From Thereva unica (lineage: Eukaryota; Arthropoda; Insecta; Diptera; Therevidae): DNA of 64,000 bases. Shown here in pieces: positions 1 through 8,984 of the stretch (the stretch's first letter is position 1; each line of letters begins with the position of its first letter). A program made the position numbers and the translations under genes. The notes beneath the pieces were generated by a model. It searched no databases. It was given only the letters and a program-made list of their open reading frames with translations, and was not told where the DNA came from. The stretch spans positions 52,242,953 to 52,306,952 of the forward strand of contig OX465283.1 in assembly GCA_949987705.1 (NCBI GenBank), written 5' to 3'.

Positions 1-291
1 CATTTGAGCTCCCATAGGAGCACTCCTGCAAAGATGTAGTTGGAGACAAAGAGGAGCATTATAGAGCTTTTTTAAATATCTACAGTAGGGGTCAACATTA
101 AAGTACCATAGGAATTTTTCAGTAATTTTACGTTTTCAGTATAATAGTGAGTCATCGCATCAATACAATTTTAAGTTTTGAGCTTGGCCTATTCAATTTC
201 TTAAATAACTCCAATAATGCTCCCTTGGGAGTCCATTGAGAGCCCTCCAACTTCCCTCCCTTTGGGACTGCTCCCAACTTTTCCCGCTGAG
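1..291 (-). mobile_element. MITE-like element rich in GGAGC, partial
   Basis: The sequence up to the end motif cccgctgag matches, in reverse complement, the left part of the inverted-repeat element at 52694-53338. Both share the end CCCAGYGGGAAAA, followed by ttgggagc, (a)agggag, ttggag and gctctcaa blocks in the same order. The window starts inside the element, so its other end is not seen. No coding potential is visible. The family assignment rests only on this comparison within the window. Confidence 0.55.
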
Positions 292-378
292 AAAGAACAA
301 GACCAAGACTTAGACAAAGACAAGAACAAGACAGACTGAACAAGAACAAGATAAGACCAAGACTAGATTAGACTTGTC
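291..378. repeat. Low-complexity AAGAC/CAAGAAC repeat
   Basis: Degenerate short repeats of the type caagaac, aagac and caagacttag fill this stretch between the MITE and the LINE 3' end. It is simple sequence with no gene-like signal. Confidence 0.5.
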
Positions 379-879
379 TTGTTCTTGCGTTTGCTCATCA
401 CTAAGACCCGCAACACTCATCCCAATTCCCTCCATCTGCAACTCCCCAGTTCACGCACTCAACAAGATAGGAATTCGTTTGTAAATAGAACAACTGCACT
501 GTGGAATTTTCTTTCTCAGTCAGTATTTCCGAGCTCCTACAACATGCAAGAGTTCAAATGCAGGGTTGAGCGCCACCTTTTTAAGTAGTACAAAGGGTGA
601 TTTTTGAGCTTAGTACTGCCACATAAAAAAAATTAAATTTGAATTGCAACTTGTTTGTCTTTTAGAACCAGATTTTGAATAGGATACCAATTCCTCTTTA
701 AACTTTAGTCCTTACTTATAAATGGTGTCTTCAATCAGCTCTACAGAACAAGAAATCTTTCAGAGGAAAGTTAGTCAACCAGCTTGTATCTCCAGTATTT
801 TATGTTCGTATTTACAACCGATTTTTACATGACATAAACTCAGCTGGTAGCCATACTTGTTTGGCGTAAATAAATAAAT
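379..879 (+). mobile_element. LINE 3' end with (AAATA)n tail
   Basis: The frame at 379-588 ends in residues resembling the C-terminus of Jockey/CR1-like reverse transcriptases: RNSFVNRTTALWN, then a short spacer, then FKCRVERHLFK and a stop. It closely parallels the region of another LINE at 61260-61400 (SFFVHAIRLWNDLP, then FRKQV). An apparently noncoding stretch follows and ends in taaataaataaat near 867-879, a typical short-repeat LINE tail. No reverse transcriptase domain is present, so this is a strongly 5'-truncated copy. Confidence 0.65.
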
Positions 880-1278
880 GGAAAACTGATCAAAATTTGG
901 TCAGAAAAAAGGCTGTGTGATATCATTAAATAAAAAGACAACAACAAATTAAAAGATGTTTAACCAGCCCGTCAATATTAGCAGCATTCAATTAAACAAA
1001 TTAATAAAGAGGCGTTTGATTATCTTCAAATCATCCCGCAAATATCATCATCAATTCATTTCTAGTTAATTTAATTCAATTAATTACGCACAAATACATC
1101 TGCATTTATAAATAAACAGAATTTCATTAACTTAGCCCCCCCAAAAACAAAGCCAAACTTCATTCATTTTGCAGAATGTCTAGCTCCTCCGGACTAGCGT
1201 ACATATGAAATGAAACCCTTTGAAGATTGCCCCTCATCCAGCCAAACAGCCTAGCTCATTTCCACAAACATTATTTGA
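880..1278. other. No feature recognised
   Basis: AT-rich sequence between the LINE tail and the foldback-like element. I see no coding frame, repeat or RNA gene in it. Confidence 0.5.
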
Positions 1279-1284
1279 CACCCT

Positions 1285-1525
1285 CAGAGCAAAAGCGGGC
1301 TAAAATAACAAAGAGAGCGAAAACGGTTCGGGGGGTTTTTTTAGCGCAAAAGAGGAATATCTTCGTATTCTTAGAGTAAAAATGGTATAACTATACTTCA
1401 GCGCTAAAACGGTGTATCAAAAAACCGAGAGCAAAAGCGGGTTAACTTTTTACTCCGCTTTTGCTCTTAATGAAAACTTATACCGCTTTTGCGCTGAACA
1501 AAAATTTAAATCGCTTTTGCTCTCA
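1285..1525. repeat. Left terminal motif array of the foldback-like element
   Basis: Motif variants in order include gagcaaaagcggg, gagcgaaaacggtt, gcgcaaaagagg, gcgctaaaacggt and gagcaaaagcggg. They are followed by reversed copies ccgcttttgctct, ccgcttttgcgct and tcgcttttgctct. Spacing is roughly 25-30 bp. Such spacing is expected of transposase-binding subterminal repeats, but that function is inferred. Confidence 0.75.
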
Positions 1526-1614
1526 ATAAACGTGTCAAAATTGTTTTCATCAGGGTTGAAAACGCTGCTTTAGATTTTATTTTTTGAATTCTGCTTTTTC
1601 TCCCTTGTAACGTA

Positions 1615-1832
1615 ATATAGAAAGTTCGCCGTCGCCTGGTCCCAAGCCCAGGGTGTGAAAGGAGGCGGGTACTCGATCTGCTGAATTGACCAGAATCGGG
1701 AAACCGAAGAAACAGGGCAAGAGACCGTATTTTTCGAAGCGGCACCGACAGCAGCGTATCCATTGCTGGGACGTCCCGCTCGGCCGAAAATACTGTGGAA
1801 GAAGATGCTCGCCCTTTCACGCCAACTAACTA
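1615..1832 (+). mobile_element. Fragment of a LINE-associated 3' repeat
   Basis: In reverse complement this stretch matches 37409-37596 closely over about 190 bases. Shared landmarks are gcaatggatacgctgctgtc, ggtgccgctt and tcacaccctgggcttgggac. The first part also matches the 3' end of the LINE at 27438. It is therefore a fossil insertion now lying inside the foldback-like element. Confidence 0.6.
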
Positions 1833-1835
1833 TTC

Positions 1836-1965
1836 CTATTGAAACCCACCTGTTTTACTATCTAAAGCGCCGCCAAGGATATAGTTTAGTTTATTACTAT
1901 AAGAAAGAGTAACGGCGAAAGTAAACATCCTTGTCGTACTCCTGAGTTTATCTCAAAGGTTTCGG
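1836..1965 (-). mobile_element. LINE fragment, reverse transcriptase region
   Basis: This matches the interior of the LINE at 47372-49243, around 48210-48330. Landmarks are tactataagaaa, gtgaagacgaaagta-like sequence and catccttgtcgtactcctga. Only about 130 bases remain and no frame is open. Confidence 0.6.
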
Positions 1966-2029
1966 TTAATTTTAACTATATTAACACATTTTTGCTATTT
2001 TTGAAATTTTCGTTTTTGAATACCTCCGG

Positions 2030-3250
2030 TTACCCGATCACCTTGAAATTTTGCACACAGCTTCAGCTCCGATGACAATGCAATATGGTATACTCATTAC
2101 ACCGTTAGATCCATGGCGGAGGTCTCCAGAGGACGGCTTACTGTTTTCTTCACGGAACAAATTTTGCAATCGATTTTTCAAATACTTCCGGATATCCTAT
2201 CAATCTGAAATTTTGCACACAGCTTTAGCTCCGAAGACAATGCAATATGGTATGTACCTTTAGATCCATGGAGGCCGTCTCAGGAGGGCGTGTTGAAATA
2301 TTCTTCACAACCCCTTCGACATGGGTATCAAATGAAAGGATATGACAAATATAACACCATAACCAATATAGTATGCTCAATATATCGTTTGGTCCATGGC
2401 GGCCATCTCAAGAGGGCGGATTACCATTTTCTTCACTGCCCCCGAAACATGGGTATCAAATGAAATGGTATGATAAGTAGAACACCATAAGAAATATAGT
2501 ATACTCAATTTATCGTTTGGTCCATCGCGGCCATCTCAAGAGGGCGAGTTACCATTTTCTTCACAACCCCTTCGACATGGGTATCAAATGAAAGAGTATC
2601 ATAAGTAGAATACCATAAGCAATATAGTATACTTAATATTTCGTTTGGTCCATTGCGGCCATCTCAGGAGGGCGGATTACCATTTTCTTCCACAACCCCC
2701 TCGACATGGGTATCAAATGAAAGGGCATCATAAGTCGAATGCAATGAGCTATGTCTTTAGATCCATGGCGGTCTCCTTAGGAATGCTGGTTACCATTCTC
2801 TTCAGAACCCTTTCGACATGGATATCAAATGAAAGCGTATGCGTAGTATGCTCAATATATTGTTTGGTCTATGGCGACCATCTCAACAGGGCGGATTACC
2901 ATTTTGTTCACAACACCCGAAACATGGCATTCACATGAAATGGTGTAATAAGTAAAACACCATAAGCAATAAAGGGTACTAAATTTATCGTTTGGTCCAT
3001 GGCGGCCATCTCAAGAGAGCGGATTAACATTTTCTTCACAACCACCGCGACGTGGGTACTACAGGAAAGGGTGTGATAAGTAGAATACAATAAGCTATTT
3101 GATGGCATCATTATAAATTTAACTTGGCGGCTAACATAAACTGGTGGATTGCCTAACTTTACAACAACCTCGAAATGGGAATCAAATGAAAGGACATGCC
3201 ATGTAGAAGAAAATAAACTATGTGACGTAATTCAAAATTTAATATGCACA
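2030..3250. repeat. Minisatellite, ~115-127-bp units
   Basis: About nine or ten degenerate units each contain ccatggcggccatctcaaga, attaccattttcttcac, acatgggtatcaaatgaaa and accataagcaatatagtat. The block ggtccatggcggccatctc recurs near 2391, 2518 and 2645, and again near 2993, giving a 127-bp period in the best-preserved part. The short frames through it are by-products of the repetition. The array fills the middle of the foldback-like element. Confidence 0.8.
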
Positions 3251-4204
3251 CCAGTTACATAATGGAAATTAATACGGTAAATTATTTAAAGTAAAATAAA
3301 AGATAAAAGTTTCAGATAATGAAATATAATTTATAGATGTTATTTTATACGAAAAAACGTGAGGGTCATGCTATAGACAGTAGTAGGAGTATAGAGTAGC
3401 TGGGTTGAGAAGTCATTCGCATCAATCATGTATGCGCCCCACGTTTTTTCGATTAAAATCTTACAAATATTTTCAAAGCTATTACAAAAACACAATCACA
3501 AATTTTCAGGACTATCTGTATGGGGTTAGGAATATGTTTGAGGTTCTAAATCTGTATGGGGCTAGGAGAAATTATTTTATTCTTTTTAGCTCGTTATAAA
3601 AACGTAAAAAGTTTTTTTTTTATCTAATAATTATTTTCCGTTCAGTCATGTCTTTATTGTGTAGTTAGAAATTGGCCTTTAATTATTAAAAAAATTCAAT
3701 TTTATTTAATATTTGGATTTCACAATTTCAGTTTCAAAATGAGTGCTCTTTTCATTTTAATATTATTAAGTTTCTTTTTTGACAATAATATCTCCAATTC
3801 TTCAGTTTTATGTTTGCAATTCTGAATTTTTGAACAAATTTAAATTTTTTTTACAAAATACAAAAATTACTAAGTAAAAAAAGTAAATTGAAAAAAATCA
3901 TAAATTGCAAACATTATAAAAATTGAAGTTAGTAATAAAGATAAAAGATAAACATGTGAAAAATTTATGTCAGAAATGTAAAAATCCCCAAATATGTAGT
4001 CAAAAATGGGAAAATGGCAAAAACTTAAAACTTATCATAAACAATTACAAAGACTTCACACATTCAAAGTCAAATCTTACAAACGCGAAAATTCCAAAAA
4101 TTCCAATATTATGAATAGAGTTGCATTGTATTTCTAGGAAAATGAAGAAAATGTGGTCTAAAAATAGATTTCGAAGTAATAATGTGAGCGACGGAGGTAT
4201 AAAT

Positions 4205-4397
4205 AAAAACTGAGGGCAAAAGCGGTTTAAGTTTTCGTAGAGGGCAAAAACGGTTTAGAGAGTTAATCCGCTTTTGCTCTAAGACTTTTGCCGTTCCGTT
4301 CTTGCTCTGAATAATAGTTGAACCATTTTTGCGCTGAAATATTTTTATTCCTCTTTTGCTGCAACATCAAATATAACCCGCTTTTGCTCTGAGGGTG
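4205..4397. repeat. Right terminal motif array of the foldback-like element
   Basis: Two forward copies (gagggcaaaagcgg, gagggcaaaaacgg) precede reversed copies ccgcttttgctct, ccgttcttgctct, ttttgcgct, cttttgct and ccgcttttgctctgagggtg. The arrangement mirrors the array at 1285-1525. Confidence 0.75.
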
Positions 4398-5924
4398 ACA
4401 TTTGTTGCCCTATGTAATTTGTCATGACAGAAGGTATGCACATACAAAATTTTAATCAGCATTTAACCAGATCTGACCTAAATCTGGTAAAATCGATTAG
4501 GTCAAAGCAAATGGAAACTATAACTGTCACAGTATTGAAATTTTAATCCTTATTTGCCTAACATACATATCAAATTGTATCAGTAGCATATTGACTATGC
4601 TGATTGTGCTGCTGCTCAACTCTTGGGCCGGATCCTGTTCAGACGCTCCAATTACATAGTTGTAATGCAATTATAATCAATTTCAAAGTCATATTTCCCC
4701 ATGGAAACGACGAAAATTACTAACTCTAGGCCCCATACATGATTGCTAATAGTGCTTGATTGTTGAGCACGCAGCTATAAATGTATTGTACATATGTATA
4801 TACGCATATCCTAATAGGATTCTGGAGTCCTTTTTGGTGTGCTGTAATCCCAACCTCCTCGACATGGTATAAAGGCCTAATGTTGTTTTCTCGGAAATGC
4901 ATGGATTTGATTGTTCAGCTGGCTCTTGTTTTTGCATCCAACAAAACCCTGGAATATATACTTCTGTTTACCCAGAATCTGTTCAGTGTTGCAGTTTTAT
5001 AGTTCCGGATTGCACAAATTTCATGCTACTTGAATAATTGATATGGGTGAGAGAGGCGTTAGCTTTAAGCACACACTGGGAAACTATCAGAATGGAAGGA
5101 CAACTGATCAATTGAGAGATATGCTGATTTGTGCTAGTTTTCTTTGGTCAGAAGGAAATTTTGATATAATGTTTACTCAGAAATCTATGGACTGCAACGG
5201 GGATGCATAATATATTCTTAATAGAAATTATAACATTTATGCAAAATATTGTTAAAGAGGAGAATATCGTAATTGTTGTTTATACACTGATCGCCAGGCA
5301 CTGTCCTGGGTCACAACCAATGACATGGCGCTGTAAGATTTTTAAATAGCACTATCTTTCACAAAAAAATAGTTATAATTAATTTATTTTAGACAGGAGT
5401 AGTATGAGGAATTCATAACTGAACTTCAATTGAACACAACAAAACTGATAGCATTCACAGTTGTAAATCAACTTTGCTTAACCATACTCTGTGTTTGGAG
5501 ACATACATATACTAAGGACAGTGGGTTTGTTTGCCCGAAAAGGCCAACCTCGGCTTCGCCTACAAAAGCAAACACAAATTTCGACAAAACTATTATTCAA
5601 AGCAACCTGCAACGTTGCAACTACGGTGGTACTCCGGGCCTTAAGAGTAGGGCTGGCTCTTTGGGAGGTCGTGAAGTGAAAAGACTCCGGAGATACCACC
5701 TAACATACTGCACCACCACTCATCTGAACGGGTAAGTCTCCCCTCAGGGCGGGTAACGAGTACCTAGTTGAATAGAGTCAAGTACATGTAAATACCATCA
5801 GTGGCGAGAGGCATTATACCCGCCGTCAAGCCATCATGGGACCTTAGCCCATCATTCTGAAAAAACTCTGTAACAACTAAGGAATCCAACCCTGGAAATT
5901 GTGTCCATTCCATCGTCCTCTCGT
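4398..5924. other. No feature recognised
   Basis: No supported gene or repeat was found. Overlapping frames on both strands at 5430-5735 are of similar length and show no family signature, so I do not call them coding. Confidence 0.45.
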
Positions 5925-6375
5925 CAGGCTAAGCAATACAGCAATAGCACAAAATCGTCTAAGTGTATTTATGTGCGTGTAACCGAACTTACTCTCTTGC
6001 AGATTTTACCCTGGGTTAACGCAGAATAAGCGACCATGGAAACGCGGTGAGTAAAGTTTCGTTAAATTCAAGAAAACTGCACGAAACACGTCGGATTAAA
6101 CCGGGGTTTGCATATGTGCTTGTTTAAGTATTAGTGTAAATGTTAAGTTCCCCTACCCTACACATAGGAATTTTGGTTGAGTAAACAGAACACTTTTTCC
6201 GGCTTATTCGGACTGGTTTCGTTGATTTTTCTTGGATTTGACAAAACTTTACTCCACCCCCGTTTCCATGGGTCCCTACTCTGAGAAAACCCAGGGTAAA
6301 CTTTGCATGGAAACACGTCCGATCAGTACGTCCGATGCTTTTTGCGTCAGTACGTCCGATGCTTTTCAATGATGC
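5925..6375 (+). mobile_element. Foldback MITE, copy 1 (TTGAGTAAAGTTTCGTTAA family)
   Basis: Near-palindromic element. The left arm has ccatggaaacgcggtgagta followed by aagtttcgttaa; the right arm has aaaactttactccacccccg followed by tttccatgggt. It matches 46200-46800 in the opposite orientation, including the flank block gcacaaaatcgtctaag and tttatgtgcgtgta. No protein is encoded. Exact ends were not resolved. Confidence 0.65.
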
Positions 6376-6465
6376 CAAAACCAGTCACTACTCATAAGCA
6401 ATCTTCACGGTAGTTTGCCCCATTTGGTGCTACCATAGGGCAATGAGGTCTCTATATAAACACCT

Positions 6466-7178
6466 GCCCGTAGAGTTTCACGAGAGCGAGACAAGACAAC
6501 AGTCGGCTGCGGTCTCGATCTCGCTGTGCGAGAGTGAGACCACTGTTGTCTTGTCTCGCATCCCAGTGCAACAGTGATATTATAGTGTTGTGTCGCGATA
6601 GTATCGCCTTACTCTCGCGAGAGTCAGTGTTACACTCTCGACCTTCCCCTTCTGCGTTTTTGCCCTACGGAGAATTTAAATGTATGGGAAATTAACATTT
6701 AAGAGAACTTTTATTCCCTCATAATTAGTGTTCACTCTGGGCGACATACCCTTCTCAAGAGAATCCACTCAGAGTGTTCACTTAGTTTTTATTCACACCA
6801 CCCATTGTCTCCCCTAGAGTAGTGTGACTAGATTAGGTACGTTGGTGATTTACCGGCACCTTTAAACTCTGGAAGATTGGGGTTGTCCAGCTCATAAATA
6901 TATTACCGACGAAAATATGAAACTCTACTTTCTATAGAATCGGGAATCCGGCAACGATCCCGGAAAAAAATTAACCGACTGGGAAATCCCGCGAGATTGA
7001 GCGAGAGCGCGACAGTCTCGCATTCGATAGTGTTGTCTCGGCGAGACTGGACATTTCTTACTGTCGCGGTACTCTCGCAATGGGCAGAAGCTGTTGTCTC
7101 GCGTGTTGTCTTGTCTCGCATGCGACAGTGCGAGAGTGGCAACACTAGTGTTGCATCTCGTGCAACTCTACAGCCTGC
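6466..7178. mobile_element. TIR element rich in GAGAC/CTCGC blocks
   Basis: The left end has gtagagtttcacgaga and the right end has the reverse complement of gtagagttgcacgaga. Next to both ends are dense runs of gagac, gcgagag and ttgtcttgtctcgca, in both orientations, as in 6470-6620 and 6985-7175. The centre is ordinary AT-rich DNA. The apparent frames at 6903-7293 lie across these repeats and are not convincing genes. Confidence 0.5.
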
Positions 7179-7180
7179 CC

Positions 7181-7650
7181 GTCTTGGAGCCGTCGGCGGA
7201 GACGTCGGAACTTCTTCAGGAACTCATCGGGGCTTCAGTCTCTTCTTAAGGGTATTTCGACGAATTGCTGAAGGTCAATCTAGGGGAAGGTAGTCCGTGG
7301 TTGTAGCTACCATACCCTCGGGTTGCAGTTTCAAGATGTCACTATGTCCGCATGGTTTTGGGGACCACGTCCTGGATTCCCTCAGTCTAAGGGCACTACA
7401 CGAGAGTACGGGTTTGATGTCAAGGTCGAGCGGGAATAGGTTCAACAGAACATCAAGGGCTTTCGTGGTACTCCAAACTTTATGACATTATAGCTCCTGC
7501 TCAGCTGTGAATTCTGAAAGACAAACCACTAGACAAACTGCTGAACATTTTTCTGGTGTAGAACAATAGGCTAAAAGAGTGGTCGCGGTTCTTTTGGATC
7601 TATTACCTCATCAAAATAAAAAGAAGAAAACCATTCGACATTATTGCACC
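7181..7650. other. No feature recognised
   Basis: Moderately GC-rich stretch. The minus strand between about 7290 and 7450 can be read without many stops, but it has no motif I recognise. Confidence 0.4.
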
Positions 7651-7659
7651 GTTTTTTTA

Positions 7660-7925
7660 TTAGTTGTTAAAAAAATCTCTGCCACCAACCAGGACAACGT
7701 ATACCTGCGAATTACAGTTCCAATTACTACAATATTTACCAGAATTGGCTTTTTTATTTCCAAACATAAAAAAATGCTTCAGCGGACAGAGATTTACGTC
7801 GAAAAGTACGTCATCGTCCAAACAATTTTTGAAACATATTTTGAGTACTTTCCGAAATCCTACTTTTTGAACTACTTATGGGTGTTTCCACAAAAATCCG
7901 GCAACTCTGTGTCCGCAGTACTCCC
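7660..7925 (+). pseudogene. Mariner-like transposase C-terminal remnant
   Basis: The frame at 7664-7870 contains LQYLPELAFLFPNIKKC and SGQRFTSK. These align with the mariner transposase stretch around the third catalytic Asp (YSPDLAP...LFPxLK...G.RF.S). Here the Asp position reads Glu (LPELA). The continuation matches in another frame (VIVQTIFETYFEYFPKSYF), so at least one frameshift separates the pieces. Only the C-terminal third can be seen, and no terminal repeats were identified. It is a dead fragment. Assignment rests on pattern, not alignment. Confidence 0.5.
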
Positions 7926-8058
7926 CACTTGATATAATTAATATTATTTTATTTTAAGATTGCTAAGTAACAAATCAAAATATTTTGTATTTATTCCTCA
8001 AATTTTGTTTAAAATAATAATACACTATACTCTTGAAATCTTATTTATTGACCCCAAA

Positions 8059-8984
8059 CGTCAATCCCTAGCCATGTCCGTGCACCGAAATTTTGCGTTT
8101 GGGCACCCATATTTCGGAAAAAAATTAATTTATACTTTAATTTTCTTTACAATTTTTCAATATTAAAGTATATACAACTAATTTCATCATTTTTTGCAAT
8201 TTAAAAAAACCAATAAATGTGTTTCCTAAGGTCGAAATTAGTGTCCTCAATTTTAATCATCAGTCCCTAGCCATTAACGGATTTTAAAATTTCGCGGTAT
8301 TATATGGGTGTAGAGGGAATGTAATTCAGTTGATTTTAAAGAAAGAGATGAAATTATCTACAGACTGCACTCCTTTTGCAGCGGCCATTTTGTAAATAAG
8401 TGTAGAGGCGAGATTTGCTGTGCCAAGTAGTGCTGATCCAGTCACTTCGTCAGTCCCTAGCCAAGTAATTTTATAGTTTAATAATAGGAAATTGACATTA
8501 ATTAATTAATATTCACAAGTGGTTTATCGGCCTTGTTCGGTAGATAGTGTTAGATATCGTAGTATAGTGGTCGAGCAGTATTTTTTTTAAAGTTTTACTC
8601 AGAATCGTCAGTCCCTAGACCGTCAGTCCCTAGCTGTTAAAGCTGCTAGGGACTGACGAGAGTGGTCATGGGCTGACGTTCACTTATAGTTATACAGGGT
8701 GTATCAGTGAAAATGCCAAAACCCCTGGCTGCGGATAAGTCTTGGATATACGAAAAAAAATCGTATAGGTGGGGGCGGGATAATCATAACGGTTTAGCCG
8801 CTAGGGCCTTTTTGAAACTTTTTTGGTAGAAGTTTACATATTACTCTGTATTTTGGTAACCCTATTAGTTATTTTCAAGAATAAGGCAGCAATCTACGCA
8901 GAATACTCCCACCTATCTAAAACTGTAAAAGTTAAGGTTTCAACCCACCAACGTCCATTGTTAATCATTACAGTCAGTCCCTAG
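8059..8984. repeat. Cluster of the motif CGTCAGTCCCTAG
   Basis: The motif or a one-base variant occurs at 8059, 8260, 8448, 8606, 8621 and 8971, plus a reversed copy ending at 8658. A weaker reversed version lies near 8665. The copies at 8621-8634 and 8645-8658 form a perfect 14-bp inverted repeat around a 10-bp loop. The 8059 and 8260 copies also share flanking sequence (gccat..cg, aattt, cccatat or tatatggg). I know of no named element with this motif. Confidence 0.7.
8866..8930. repeat. Dispersed repeat shared with 62113-62175
   Basis: Both places contain gtaaccctat, attttca.gaataagg and aatctacgcagaat in the same order. A weaker relative lies at 12730-12840. Nature unknown. Confidence 0.5.

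Larger units (their letters stand above)
1279..4397. mobile_element. Foldback-like element with inverted arrays of GAGCAAAAGCGG motifs
   Basis: The two ends are inverted copies. The left reads CACCCTCAGAGCAAAAGCGG and the right ends in its reverse complement, CCGCTTTTGCTCTGAGGGTG. Each terminal region is an array of a 12-13-bp motif related to GAGCAAAAGCGG. The left array (1285-1525) has about six forward and then three reverse copies. The right array (4205-4397) has about two forward and then five reverse copies, so the arrays mirror each other. The interior holds old LINE fragments and a ~125-bp minisatellite but no transposase. Long, internally repetitive inverted ends are typical of foldback or Galileo-like nonautonomous elements. 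I found no clear target-site duplication, so the outer limits may be off by a few bases. Confidence 0.75.

Noticed and set aside
5430..5735. Overlapping frames of 62-101 codons
   Set aside because: Both strands are open to a similar degree, without a domain or homologue in the window.
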